Shown here: in pieces, positions 29,392 through 37,808 of the stretch | Layout of the letters: every line of letters starts with the position of its first letter | Position numbering within the stretch: position 1 is the first letter of the stretch | Origin: Pseudomonadota bacterium | GTDB taxonomy: Bacteria > Pseudomonadota > Gammaproteobacteria > Burkholderiales > Sulfuriferulaceae | NCBI GenBank assembly: GCA_021790515.1 | Contig: JAJYHV010000049.1 | Span: forward strand, 1-64,000 | Direction of reading: 5' to 3' | DNA: 64,000 bases | The notes under the pieces: model-generated | Database searches by the model: none | Seen by the model: the letters and a program-made list of their open reading frames with translations, nothing else | Told to the model about the DNA's origin: nothing | Made by a program: the position numbers and the translations under genes

Positions 29392-29715
29392 TCAAACGTT
29401 GAAGCTCTCGCCACAGCCGCAGGAATTTTTGACGTTGGGATTATTGAATTTGAATCCTTCATTCAAACCCTCACGGGTAAAATCCAGCTCCATGCCATCC
29501 AGATAAGGCAAGCTTTTGGCGTCAACCAGCACGGTGACCCCATGATCGACAAACGTCAAATCGCCTTCTTCGATTTCATCGGCAAATTCGAGTTTATATG
29601 CCATGCCAGAACATCCGCTGGTGCGCACGCCAAGACGCAGACCCACCCCGTGGCCACGCTTGGCAATGAATTCACTCACCCGACGAGCAGCCGCCTCGGT
29701 CACGGTTATCGCCAT
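29392..29715 (-). CDS. iscA: Iron-sulfur assembly protein IscA
   Basis: 107 residues. The three conserved cysteines occur in [10 protein letters not shown] (near 36) and CGCGES near the C terminus, as in A-type carriers. IscA delivers iron or clusters, mainly 4Fe-4S. Two adjacent ATGs (29718, 29715) are possible; the second matches the E. coli start. It overlaps the end of iscU. Confidence 0.96.
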   Translation of the reverse strand: MAITVTEAAARRVSEFIAKRGHGVGLRLGVRTSGCSGMAYKLEFADEIEEGDLTFVDHGVTVLVDAKSLPYLDGMELDFTREGLNEGFKFNNPNVKNSCGCGESFNV

Positions 29716-30122
29716 CATGCCGTCTCCTGCACCGCTTGTTCTGTCTCATGACGGGCACGGTAATCCTGCACCGCCGCCTTGATGGCATCTTCCGCCAGAA
29801 TCGAGCAATGAATTTTCACCGGTGGCAACGCCAATTCTTCAGCAATAGCCGTATTTTTGATTTCCATCGCTTCGTCCAGCGTTTTGCCTTTCACCCACTC
29901 CGTCACCAGAGAGCTCGACGCAATCGCGGAACCACAGCCATACGTTTTGAATTTGGCGTCTTCGATAATCCCGGCATCATTGACCCGAATTTGCAGTTTC
30001 ATGACGTCGCCACAAGCAGGCGCTCCTACCATTCCTGTTCCCACATCGTCATCTTCCGCCGAAAACGATCCAACATTGCGTGGATTTTCATAATGATCCA
30101 GCACTTTATCGCTATATGCCAT
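29715..30122 (-). CDS. iscU: Fe-S scaffold protein IscU
   Basis: 135 residues. Conserved cluster ligands: [10 protein letters not shown] (near 37), the Cys of [13 protein letters not shown] (near 63), and [11 protein letters not shown] (near 106). LPPVKIHCS contains the HscA recognition motif LPPVK. Clusters are built here with sulfur from IscS. The preceding gap holds AGGAGATATTATC, a strong Shine-Dalgarno. Confidence 0.97.
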   Translation of the reverse strand: MAYSDKVLDHYENPRNVGSFSAEDDDVGTGMVGAPACGDVMKLQIRVNDAGIIEDAKFKTYGCGSAIASSSLVTEWVKGKTLDEAMEIKNTAIAEELALPPVKIHCSILAEDAIKAAVQDYRARHETEQAVQETA

Positions 30123-30147
30123 GATAATATCTCCTAAGTAAGCCTAC

Positions 30148-31356
30148 TTAATGCGCAGCCCATTTGACTGAATTCAAATCAATACCCGCCTTATACATTT
30201 CCCACAACGGCGACAGATCGCGCAATTTTTGGATTTTCTCATGCAACAGCGCAATCGTGTAATCAATTTCTTCTTCCGTGGTAAAACGCCCGATGGAAAA
30301 ACGAATAGAGCTATGCGCCAATTCATCCGAACGTCCCAAGGCCCGCAACACATACGATGGCTCAAGGCTCGCCGACGTACACGCAGAACCGGAGGACACC
30401 GCCAGATCCTTCACCGCCATCAGCATCGATTCACCTTCCACAAAATTGAAGCTCAAGTTCAGATTATGCGGCACCCGATGCGTCAGATCACCATTCAGAT
30501 GCACTTCTTCAATATCAGACAAACCCGTCAGCAAGCGATCACGCAAACGCCGGATACGCACATTTTCCAATGCCATTTCTTCGCGTGCAATCCGGTAGGC
30601 TTCGCCCATGCCGACAATCTGATGTGTCGCCAAAGTACCGGAGCGCAAACCACGTTCATGCCCGCCGCCATGCATCTGCGCTTCCAGCCGGACACGAGGT
30701 TTGCGACGCACATACAGTGCGCCAACACCCTTCGGGCCATACGTTTTATGCGCTGAAAACGACATCAGATCCACCTTCAGGTTGGCAAGGTTGATCTCGA
30801 CCTTGCCCGTCGCCTGCGCCGCATCGACATGAAAAATAACGCCATGCTCACGGCAGATTTCGCCCAACGCCGGAATATCCTGAATCACGCCGATTTCATT
30901 ATTGACGAACATGACCGAAGCGACAATCGTATCCGGCCGAATGGCAGCACGAAACGCTTCGATGTCCAGCAGACCATTTGGTTGTGGCGTCAAATACGTC
31001 ACTTCAAACCCTTCGCGTTCCAGTTCACGCATGGTATCAAGTGTTGCCTTGTGCTCGGTCATCACCGTAATCAAATGCTTGCCTTTGCCCTGATAAAAAT
31101 GCGCGGCGCCCTTGACGGCGAGGTTGATGGATTCCGTAGCACCTGACGTCCAGACGATTTCTTTCGGATCGGCGCCCACCAGCGCTGCTACCTGCTCCCG
31201 CGCCTGCTCCACGGCCTTTTCTGCCGACCAGCCAAAAGAATGTGAACGGCTGGCAGGATTCCCGAACTGCTCGGTCAGCCAGGGAATCATTTTTTCTGCC
31301 ACGCGTGGGTCGACAGGTGTCGTTGCCGCATAATCCAGGTAAATCGGCAGTTTCAT
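30148..31356 (-). CDS. iscS: Cysteine desulfurase IscS
   Basis: About 402 residues, PLP enzyme that supplies sulfur for Fe-S clusters and tRNA thiolation. [19 protein letters not shown] opens the protein; the PLP lysine is in [15 protein letters not shown] (near 207), and the active-site Cys loop is [17 protein letters not shown] (near 328). The start at 31356 was chosen to match the family; an ATG four codons upstream (31368) is also possible. Confidence 0.97.
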   Translation of the reverse strand: MKLPIYLDYAATTPVDPRVAEKMIPWLTEQFGNPASRSHSFGWSAEKAVEQAREQVAALVGADPKEIVWTSGATESINLAVKGAAHFYQGKGKHLITVMTEHKATLDTMRELEREGFEVTYLTPQPNGLLDIEAFRAAIRPDTIVASVMFVNNEIGVIQDIPALGEICREHGVIFHVDAAQATGKVEINLANLKVDLMSFSAHKTYGPKGVGALYVRRKPRVRLEAQMHGGGHERGLRSGTLATHQIVGMGEAYRIAREEMALENVRIRRLRDRLLTGLSDIEEVHLNGDLTHRVPHNLNLSFNFVEGESMLMAVKDLAVSSGSACTSASLEPSYVLRALGRSDELAHSSIRFSIGRFTTEEEIDYTIALLHEKIQKLRDLSPLWEMYKAGIDLNSVKWAAH

Positions 31357-31373
31357 ATCATCATCCATCCGTT

Positions 31374-31401
31374 CTAAAAATTACCATCTAAAAATTACCA
31401 T
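31374..31401. repeat. Perfect 14-bp tandem duplication
   Basis: CTAAAAATTACCAT occurs twice in direct succession (31374-31387, 31388-31401) in the 59-bp iscR-iscS spacer, just upstream of the iscS start. It could change the distance between iscR and iscS translation signals or form an mRNA structure. Confidence 0.85.
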
Positions 31402-31415
31402 CAATATATTGACTA

Positions 31416-31892
31416 TCAAGCAACTGCAACCGAGCGTTCCAGCACATGTACCGTCATCACCCGTTCTTTTTCCTGCCGGGCTTCACGCTCCTGCTCCTGT
31501 TGCACCAGATATTCCAGTGTCACCGTTTCCAAATAGCCCTGAATACAGGTGTTCAAATTGGTCCACAATTCGTGCGTCATGCACGGATGATCGTCCAGGC
31601 AATTCTGCTTGCCGCCACATTGCGTCGCATCCAGCGGCTCATCAACAGCCCGCACAATTTGTGCCACAGTCAACTCGCGCAACGGTCTGGCCAACAAATA
31701 TCCACCACCCGGTCCGCGCACGCTGTCCACCAGTGCGCGGCGACGCAACTTGCCAAACAGTTGCTCCAGATACGACAGCGAAATTTTTTGCCGCTCGCTG
31801 ATAGCAGCCAGCGTCACTGGCCCTTCTGTGCGATGCAACGCCAAATCCATCAGTGCCGTTACCGCGAACCGTCCTTTTGTCGTCAGCCGCAT
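31416..31892 (-). CDS. iscR: Fe-S cluster regulator IscR (Rrf2 family)
   Basis: 158 residues. The winged helix-turn-helix starts MRLTTKGRFAVTALMDLAL; ligands for the 2Fe-2S cluster are C92, C98, C104 (CGGKQNCLDDHPC) and H107. IscR with a cluster represses its own operon; cluster-free IscR activates other genes. It is the first gene of the isc operon, so autoregulation is likely. The C-terminal tail is Glu/Arg-rich. Confidence 0.96.
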   Translation of the reverse strand: MRLTTKGRFAVTALMDLALHRTEGPVTLAAISERQKISLSYLEQLFGKLRRRALVDSVRGPGGGYLLARPLRELTVAQIVRAVDEPLDATQCGGKQNCLDDHPCMTHELWTNLNTCIQGYLETVTLEYLVQQEQEREARQEKERVMTVHVLERSVAVA

Positions 31893-31925
31893 AATTTGCC
31901 CCGCTCAGTTAGCAATCCATGTTGA

Positions 31926-31954
31926 AGTGTATAATACCCAAATTTTTTAGTCAA
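31926..31954 (-). promoter_or_regulatory. Likely isc operon promoter
   Basis: On the minus strand, TTGACT (31954-31949) precedes TACACT (31931-31926) with 17-bp spacing, within an AT-rich stretch that also reads TATTATACA. The -35 overlaps the cysE stop codon. The region is the expected place for IscR type 1 sites, but no clear operator was identified by eye. Confidence 0.5.
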
Positions 31955-32714
31955 CTATTTTATTCAGATATTCCGGATCAAACTTGTCCGATTGCGGCTC
32001 CTGCGATTGCTGCCCGTCCACCACAGGGTGTTCGCGTCGCAATTGCGCAACAATCCAGTTCAACCGTTCATCTACGCTGGCGGCATGATCAATCAACCCA
32101 TGCACCGCTTTGACCATCGGATCATTCATGTCTGCGCTGATGGCATAAGCAGAAAAGCCGATCTTGCGCACGGACTTCCCCTCATCAGCCTGCGGACTGA
32201 CAATACGTGCAGGTATGCCGACGGCAGTCGCTCCCTCCGGCACATCTTTCACCACGACGGCATTGGAACCCACCTTGGCATTGTCGCCAATCGTAATCGG
32301 CCCCAGAATCTTGGCGCCCGCCCCCACCACAACACCTTTACCCAAGGTCGGATGCCGCTTGCCTGCATTCCATGACGTCCCGCCCAGCGTCACCTGATGA
32401 TACAAGGTGCAATCATCCCCGACGACTGCTGTCTCCCCAATCACCACCCCCATCCCGTGATCGATAAATACCCTGCGTCCCAACTGTGCGCCCGGATGAA
32501 TTTCAATTCCGGTTGCCCAACGCGCAAACCACGCCGTAAATCGTGCCAGCCAGCGCAGGCCGCATCGCCACTGCCAGGACGCAAAACGGTGCAACAAAAT
32601 CGCATGCACGCCAGGGTAGGTCGTCAATACTTCAAACACCGAGCGTGCAGCCGGATCACGATCAAAAACTGCCGCTATATCTTCCCGCAACTGTCGAAAC
32701 ACACCCTGGCTCAC
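31947..32714 (-). CDS. cysE: Serine O-acetyltransferase CysE
   Basis: About 255 residues. The C-terminal half is a left-handed beta-helix of hexapeptide repeats ([42 protein letters not shown]) with catalytic His/Asp in [12 protein letters not shown]. It makes O-acetylserine, the cysteine precursor. The start is uncertain: GTG 32714 has CAGG at good spacing, while GTG 32702 gives the MFRQLREDI form seen in relatives. Location directly upstream of iscRS links cysteine supply with its desulfurase. Confidence 0.93.
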   Translation of the reverse strand: MSQGVFRQLREDIAAVFDRDPAARSVFEVLTTYPGVHAILLHRFASWQWRCGLRWLARFTAWFARWATGIEIHPGAQLGRRVFIDHGMGVVIGETAVVGDDCTLYHQVTLGGTSWNAGKRHPTLGKGVVVGAGAKILGPITIGDNAKVGSNAVVVKDVPEGATAVGIPARIVSPQADEGKSVRKIGFSAYAISADMNDPMVKAVHGLIDHAASVDERLNWIVAQLRREHPVVDGQQSQEPQSDKFDPEYLNKIVD

Positions 32715-32802
32715 TTTCCATACCTGATTGTCCAGTATACGAGTATGCAATACCCGACAAAATTATTCAACGATAACCTCTCCAACAGACCGCCCGTTTC
32801 CT

Positions 32803-33582
32803 TCATTTTTCTCCCGAAACGTTCTGCCCGATGGCAGCAGTTTTTCGTATCTGTTTCAAAATGCCCATCAGCATATCGAATTCCTCGCGCTCCGGTTGTG
32901 CCCGCGCAAACAAACGGCGCAAACGCACCATCAGTCGCCTCGGCATCAATGGATTCAAAAAATCTATTTCGATCAACGCCAATTCCAGATCGTGATAAAA
33001 ACGTTCCATTTCCTCGTGTCGCGCCAGCGGTTTTGGTTGCGCTTGCTCAATCACCGGAGACGTCAGCGTCTGGCGCAATTCATACGCCAGCACCTGGACT
33101 GCCGCCGCAAGATTCAACGAACTGCAACGCGGATTGGCCGGTATGTGAATCAACAACTGACATAAATCCAACTCCGCGTTCGACAACCCGGACATTTCCG
33201 TACCAAACACCAACGCCACCGGCTCATGCGCAGCATGCATCATTAAGCGCTCCGCCCCCTCGCGCGCGGTCAACCAAGCGTGGGACAACCCTCGCGCCCG
33301 CGCCGTGCACCCCGCTACCACCACCGCCCCTGTCAATGCCTGTTCCATCGTATCAGACACCTGCGCAGCGCCCAGCACGTCCGTCGCCCCGGACGACATC
33401 GCCACCGCCATGTCGTCCGGAAAATGCAAAGGATTAATCAAGCGCAAGTCTGACAACCCCATGGTTTTCATCGCGCGCGCCGCAGCTCCAATATTGCCGG
33501 GATGGCTAGTGTGACTTAATACTACCCGCACCCGTCCCAGCGCATCATCCTTATTTAACGCATCATCCCTGTTTTCTGTCAT
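32803..33582 (-). CDS. trmJ: tRNA (cytidine/uridine-2'-O-)-methyltransferase TrmJ
   Basis: 259 residues, SPOUT class. [20 protein letters not shown] near residue 20, [15 protein letters not shown] near 125 and [19 protein letters not shown] near 150 are the three SPOUT motifs. It methylates position 32 of tRNA anticodon loops. The N terminus contains a duplicated six-residue unit ([12 protein letters not shown]) from an 18-bp repeat, ahead of the conserved domain. Divergent from suhB; trmJ-cysE-iscR is a common gammaproteobacterial and betaproteobacterial order. Confidence 0.93.
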   Translation of the reverse strand: MTENRDDALNKDDALGRVRVVLSHTSHPGNIGAAARAMKTMGLSDLRLINPLHFPDDMAVAMSSGATDVLGAAQVSDTMEQALTGAVVVAGCTARARGLSHAWLTAREGAERLMMHAAHEPVALVFGTEMSGLSNAELDLCQLLIHIPANPRCSSLNLAAAVQVLAYELRQTLTSPVIEQAQPKPLARHEEMERFYHDLELALIEIDFLNPLMPRRLMVRLRRLFARAQPEREEFDMLMGILKQIRKTAAIGQNVSGEK

Positions 33583-33652
33583 TTCAAACCATCCAGACTG
33601 GCAAAATTACGCTAAAATACCCGCTTTACCATGGATTGTCACACCCTACCCT

Positions 33653-34453
33653 ATGCATCCGATGCTTTCCACGGCGGTCAAGGCTGCCCGCCGCGCCGGC
33701 GCCATCATCAATCGCGCCGCTCTCGATATTGATCAAATCACCATCGAAACCAAACAACACAACGATTTCGTCAGCGAGGTCGATCGCATGGCAGAAAAAA
33801 CCATCATCGACACCTTGCTGGAAGCTTATCCGGATCATGCCATTCTGGCAGAAGAAAGCGGACGCCGTGGCGAATCAGATTACATATGGATCATCGACCC
33901 GCTCGATGGCACCACCAATTTTTTACATGGATTTCCACAATATTCTGTTTCTATTGCGCTATCTTACAAAGGCGTGCTCGACCAAGCCGTCATCTTTGAC
34001 CCAACCCGCAATGACCTCTTCATCGCATCACGTGGCAAAGGTGCGTTCCTGAATGATCGTCGATTGCGCGTCTCAAAACGCATCAAACTGGCAGAAGCAC
34101 TGATTGGCACCGGCTTTCCATTCCGGGATTTTCAGCATCTGGACGCTTATCTGGCCATGTTCCGCGACATGTTACAAAAAACAGCCGGTATTCGTCGCCC
34201 TGGTTCTGCCGCGCTCGATTTGGCCTGGGTCGCCGCAGGCAGACTCGACGGATTCTGGGAAATCGGCCTGTCCAAATGGGATATTGCCGCCGGTTGTCTG
34301 CTGGTGCAGGAAGCCGGCGGACTCGTCGGCGATTTCAGCGGCGAAGACAGCTATATCGACACGGGCAATATCGTCGCTGGTTCGCCGAAGATTTTCGCCC
34401 AATTGTTACAAATATTGTCTCCCCATCTGACCGACACATTGAAGGGACACTAA
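33653..34453 (+). CDS. suhB: Inositol-1-monophosphatase SuhB
   Basis: 266 residues. Mg-binding motifs: EESG near 63, [17 protein letters not shown] near 82 and [15 protein letters not shown] near 210. SuhB hydrolyses inositol phosphates and also joins ribosomal RNA antitermination complexes in E. coli. Divergent from trmJ, with a 70-bp shared promoter region. Confidence 0.95.
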   Translation: MHPMLSTAVKAARRAGAIINRAALDIDQITIETKQHNDFVSEVDRMAEKTIIDTLLEAYPDHAILAEESGRRGESDYIWIIDPLDGTTNFLHGFPQYSVSIALSYKGVLDQAVIFDPTRNDLFIASRGKGAFLNDRRLRVSKRIKLAEALIGTGFPFRDFQHLDAYLAMFRDMLQKTAGIRRPGSAALDLAWVAAGRLDGFWEIGLSKWDIAAGCLLVQEAGGLVGDFSGEDSYIDTGNIVAGSPKIFAQLLQILSPHLTDTLKGH

Positions 34454-34584
34454 ATCCAACGCATGACGATGGCGCAAGTGTGGTAATACAGCAAAATTCA
34501 CATACACTCTCGCCAAGCCATCGCCTCTCGGTTACACTTGCAAAAAAACAAATCGTAACAACTCCTTTTAGAGACAGCACCATC

Positions 34585-35817
34585 ATGGCATTAATCGTAC
34601 AAAAATATGGTGGCACATCCGTTGCCAGCGTCGAACGCATCAAACAAGTAGCTGAACGTGTCGCCAAGTTCAAAATGCTCGGTCATCAAGTTGTCGTGGT
34701 GCTATCCGCCATGAGCGGAGAAACAAACCGACTCATCAACCTCGCCAAAGAAATCCAGACCGAACCCGATCCACGCGAGCTCGACGTACTCGTCTCCACC
34801 GGCGAACAAGTTACCATCGCCCTGCTCGCCATGGCGCTCAAAGACCTCGGACTACGCGCCCGCAGCTACACCGGCAGTCAAGTTCGCATCATCACCGACA
34901 GCGCATTTACCAAAGCCCGCATCCTCGACATCGACAACCAGCGCCTGCATGACAACCTCGACGCCGGTTGCGTCGTCGTCGTTGCCGGTTTTCAGGGCGT
35001 AGACGAAGAAGGCAACATCACCACCCTTGGCCGCGGCGGCTCCGACACCACCGGCGTTGCCTTGGCTGCGGCACTCCACGCCGACGAATGCCAGATTTAC
35101 ACCGATGTCGATGGCGTCTACACCACCGACCCGCGCATCGTGCCCAACGCCCGCCGACTCGACACCATCACTTTCGAGGAAATGCTCGAAATGGCAAGCC
35201 TGGGCTCGAAAGTCCTGCAAATCCGTTCCGTCGAATTTGCCGGAAAATACAAAGTCAAACTACGTGTCCTGTCCAGCTTCGAAGAAGACAGCGGCGGCAC
35301 TCTCATTACCTTTGAGGATAACAGAACCATGGAACAACCCATCATCTCCGGTATCGCCTTCAACCGCGACGAAGCCAAGATTACCGTTCTTGGTGTACCG
35401 GACACCCCAGGCGTCGCTTATCAAATACTGGGACCTGTCGCCGACGCCAATATCGACGTCGATATGATCATTCAAAACACAGGTGCCGACCACACCACCG
35501 ACTTCACCTTCACCGTCAACCGCAACGAATATGCCCGCGCCATGGATTTACTGGAAACGCTCAAACCAAAACTTGGCGCCCGCGAAATCATTGGCGACAA
35601 AACCATCGCCAAACTGTCCATCGTTGGCGTCGGCATGCGATCCCACGTCGGTATTGCCAGCACCATGTTCAAAACACTGGCAAAAGAAAACATCAACATA
35701 CGCATGATCTCCACCTCGGAAATAAAAATTTCTGTCGTCATCGATGAAAAATACCTTGAACTTGCCGTTCGCGTACTGCATGACGCTTTTGAACTCGACA
35801 AACAACCCGTCATTTGA
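34585..35817 (+). CDS. lysC: Aspartokinase LysC
   Basis: 410 residues. ALIVQKYGGTSVASVERI opens the kinase domain, GRGGSDTTGVALAAAL near 150 and VYTTDPRIVPNARRL near 180 complete it; two ACT domains follow from ~265 (ITVLGVPDTPGVAYQILG; LSIVGVGMRSHVGIA) for feedback control by lysine and threonine. It commits aspartate to Lys/Met/Thr synthesis. The frame is open far upstream into suhB, but ATG 34585 fits the family exactly. Confidence 0.96.
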   Translation: MALIVQKYGGTSVASVERIKQVAERVAKFKMLGHQVVVVLSAMSGETNRLINLAKEIQTEPDPRELDVLVSTGEQVTIALLAMALKDLGLRARSYTGSQVRIITDSAFTKARILDIDNQRLHDNLDAGCVVVVAGFQGVDEEGNITTLGRGGSDTTGVALAAALHADECQIYTDVDGVYTTDPRIVPNARRLDTITFEEMLEMASLGSKVLQIRSVEFAGKYKVKLRVLSSFEEDSGGTLITFEDNRTMEQPIISGIAFNRDEAKITVLGVPDTPGVAYQILGPVADANIDVDMIIQNTGADHTTDFTFTVNRNEYARAMDLLETLKPKLGAREIIGDKTIAKLSIVGVGMRSHVGIASTMFKTLAKENINIRMISTSEIKISVVIDEKYLELAVRVLHDAFELDKQPVI

Positions 35818-35876
35818 CGAAAATGAGCGGCTGCGTTATCATGCCGCGCTGCTTCAGATAAATGGCGCAGCAAACC

Positions 35877-35969
35877 GGAGAGATGGCCGAGTGGTCGAAG
35901 GTACTCCCCTGCTAAGGGAGCGTCGGATCAAAAATCTGACCGAGGGTTCGAATCCCTCTCTCTCCGCCA
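35877..35969 (+). tRNA. tRNA-Ser (anticodon GCT)
   Basis: A 93-nt class II tRNA: acceptor GGAGAGA / TCTCTCC, anticodon loop CTGCTAA (GCT), long variable arm, T loop TTCGAAT, encoded CCA. lysC followed by this tRNA is frequent in betaproteobacteria. tRNA-Ser genes are common integration sites, and the repeats that follow make that relevant here. Confidence 0.95.
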
Positions 35970-36020
35970 ACGCATTACAAGGCACTTGAAATATAAGATA
36001 TTTCTGCAAAATCATCGGGT

Positions 36021-36077
36021 TGTAGCTGATGATTGTAGCTAATGACTGTAGCTAAAAATGTAGCTGGCACTGTAGCT
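36021..36077 (+). repeat. Five TGTAGCT repeats at 12-13 bp spacing
   Basis: TGTAGCT starts at 36021, 36034, 36047, 36059 and 36071. Such short direct repeats next to a tRNA 3' end resemble arm-type binding sites of tyrosine integrases (an att-site remnant). No integrase gene and no second copy of the tRNA 3' end were found in the window. Confidence 0.6.
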
Positions 36078-36402
36078 AGACCGCCCATGAATATCTATCG
36101 CCACCCCACGGTAATCTCCCCATTTTTGGCTGGGGCTAAAAGTAGAGTCATGCGACCATGGCCAGCCGCTGTTTCGGTGTGATAGGTAATCCCCTCAGCC
36201 TAAGTTCGGACATTTTGGCTGAAGCGACAACTACTCTGACACCGGGGAGTTATGCGGAATTGGTGTTTCATGCTGTCAAAAAGCGCGCAGTTTTTTCGCT
36301 TTATAACAAAATCACCGCCCTGTGAAAACGTCTTGATTGCTTGTGACATAAGCAATTTTTGAAATTTATTACTGAAAAATGCGCGCTGATTACCGGCAAA
36401 AA
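36078..36402. other. Non-coding gap, possible decayed mobile DNA
   Basis: No supportable gene was seen. The segment has stop codons in all frames and contains 'GTCATGCGACCATGGCCAGCC' -like unique sequence plus an AT-rich stretch before the convergent 3' end of the DUF1537 gene. The texture suggests decayed inserted DNA beside tRNA-Ser, but no recognised insertion-sequence end could be defined. Confidence 0.3.
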
Positions 36403-37734
36403 TCAGATGCTGATCGGCACGCCAGACAGTCTGTCATATGCTGTCGCCAGTGCCTGGTCATCGCCAACATTGCCGGGAAAAATGACCACCGGCAAATCCG
36501 GATAGCGCGGATGATCAGGTGGACAGCAGACGACGGAACAGCCCGGTAAAATTTGCCCGACCACGCGCGAAGTGCGGAGTGCCAAGCCCGAGCTCAACAC
36601 GTCATTCGATGTAATACCGCCCTTGCTGATCAAAAAGCCCAGGGTCTTTGGCAAGTTGCGCACTACATCCATCAGGAAAGCAGAAACCATCTCGCCAAAC
36701 GCGAGTCGTGTTGTCTGGTCGGCAAAGGTCTTTTCCATGCGACTGGTAAATACTACCGGCGTCTTGCCGGCTGCATGGCTCTGTTCGCACTTTTGGATGA
36801 TTTCCGCAAGCAGTGCTTCACGTTGTGAAGACAGTTGTTCCACATTTACCTCAATGGCTTCAATGCCGGGCATCTTCAGTAGCTGTTCAAGTTGCAAGGT
36901 GGTTTTCCTGACATGCGAACCAACAATCACAGCGCCCGGTTTCCCTCCTCGCACATATCTCGCCATCGCTGCCGCAGCGACCGGTTGCACGGGTAGTTGC
37001 GCCAAGGCGGTGAGCAGGCTGGCTGCACTGCGAAACAAAAATCGCTTACCCTGTCTCGTCGCCTGCCTGAGTTGCGCTGCAAAATGATTCAGGTCGGCCT
37101 GCGTTTCCGCATCCACTACCACACAGACGTTACCCTGTAGCATTAGCAATCGCGGCAAACTGTCGCCACGAACATCTCGCAACTGAAAACGCAATACTTG
37201 CCCGGCAGCAATCCGGCCTTTTGTTTTTTCTTCAACATAATCAGGCAAATAACTATGTCGGTAAGCAAACACCGAATCACGTGCAAATTCGGTTTCGTGC
37301 ACCGGTGTTTCTTTGCCATTCACCAGCAGATAATGCACGCTATCGCGGGTAATGCGCCCGCCCTCGAAAAAAACCGGCACCAGAAAATGTGCGTCGAATG
37401 GTCCCAACTCCTCGGCAATGACATCTGTCTCCACCGGATAGTGGCCACGCAGGGTTGAGTCGGAACGGCTGACCAGAATCGGCATAAAATCACATTCCTC
37501 TTTTTTCAACTCCGCCAACGCCAGCTTGAGGTTGTGACACACTTCACGGGTAATTTCCGCCGCTTGCCTGGCCGCCATGCCGCGCGTGTTGGTCAGTACG
37601 AAGAATAACGGCGATGCGTCCAGCATTGCATCGCGCAAGGTATCCTTATCCCAGCGCGTCAGCAGCAAACAACTGTGCACTGTTTGCGAGCCGGTCGGAT
37701 CATCATCCAGCACGATGATTTTGGTTTCAGACAT
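36403..37734 (-). CDS. DUF1537 four-carbon acid sugar kinase family protein
   Basis: 443 residues. The N-terminal DDDPTGSQTVHSCLLL, SRSDSTLRGHYPVETD (near 110) and a C-terminal nucleotide-binding part with LISKGGITSNDVLSSGL (near 375) and FPGNVGDD are all family signatures. Known members phosphorylate threonate, erythronate, 3-oxo-tetronates or 3-oxo-isoapionate; the substrate here is unknown. Start ATG 37734 is preceded by GGAG at 6 nt. It follows the transketolase-like gene by 74 bp; the gap holds a CCAGGG/CCCTGG stem-loop. None of the usual aldolase or dehydrogenase partners is adjacent. Confidence 0.85.
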   Translation of the reverse strand: MSETKIIVLDDDPTGSQTVHSCLLLTRWDKDTLRDAMLDASPLFFVLTNTRGMAARQAAEITREVCHNLKLALAELKKEECDFMPILVSRSDSTLRGHYPVETDVIAEELGPFDAHFLVPVFFEGGRITRDSVHYLLVNGKETPVHETEFARDSVFAYRHSYLPDYVEEKTKGRIAAGQVLRFQLRDVRGDSLPRLLMLQGNVCVVVDAETQADLNHFAAQLRQATRQGKRFLFRSAASLLTALAQLPVQPVAAAAMARYVRGGKPGAVIVGSHVRKTTLQLEQLLKMPGIEAIEVNVEQLSSQREALLAEIIQKCEQSHAAGKTPVVFTSRMEKTFADQTTRLAFGEMVSAFLMDVVRNLPKTLGFLISKGGITSNDVLSSGLALRTSRVVGQILPGCSVVCCPPDHPRYPDLPVVIFPGNVGDDQALATAYDRLSGVPISI

Positions 37735-37808
37735 AAATTTCTCCAGCCTGTTTTCAGGCTTGTGCAGGCCTCAAAACCAGGGCAACCACCCTGGCAACGC
37801 TAACAAAA

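Noticed and set aside
32397-33437. A 346-codon + strand frame across cysE and trmJ
   Set aside because: It spans two genes and their spacer on the opposite strand and is Pro/Arg/Ser-rich without motifs.
36078-36402. A possible insertion-sequence remnant after the TGTAGCT repeats
   Set aside because: No inverted ends, target duplication or transposase fragment could be identified, so it was kept only as a low-confidence gap description.
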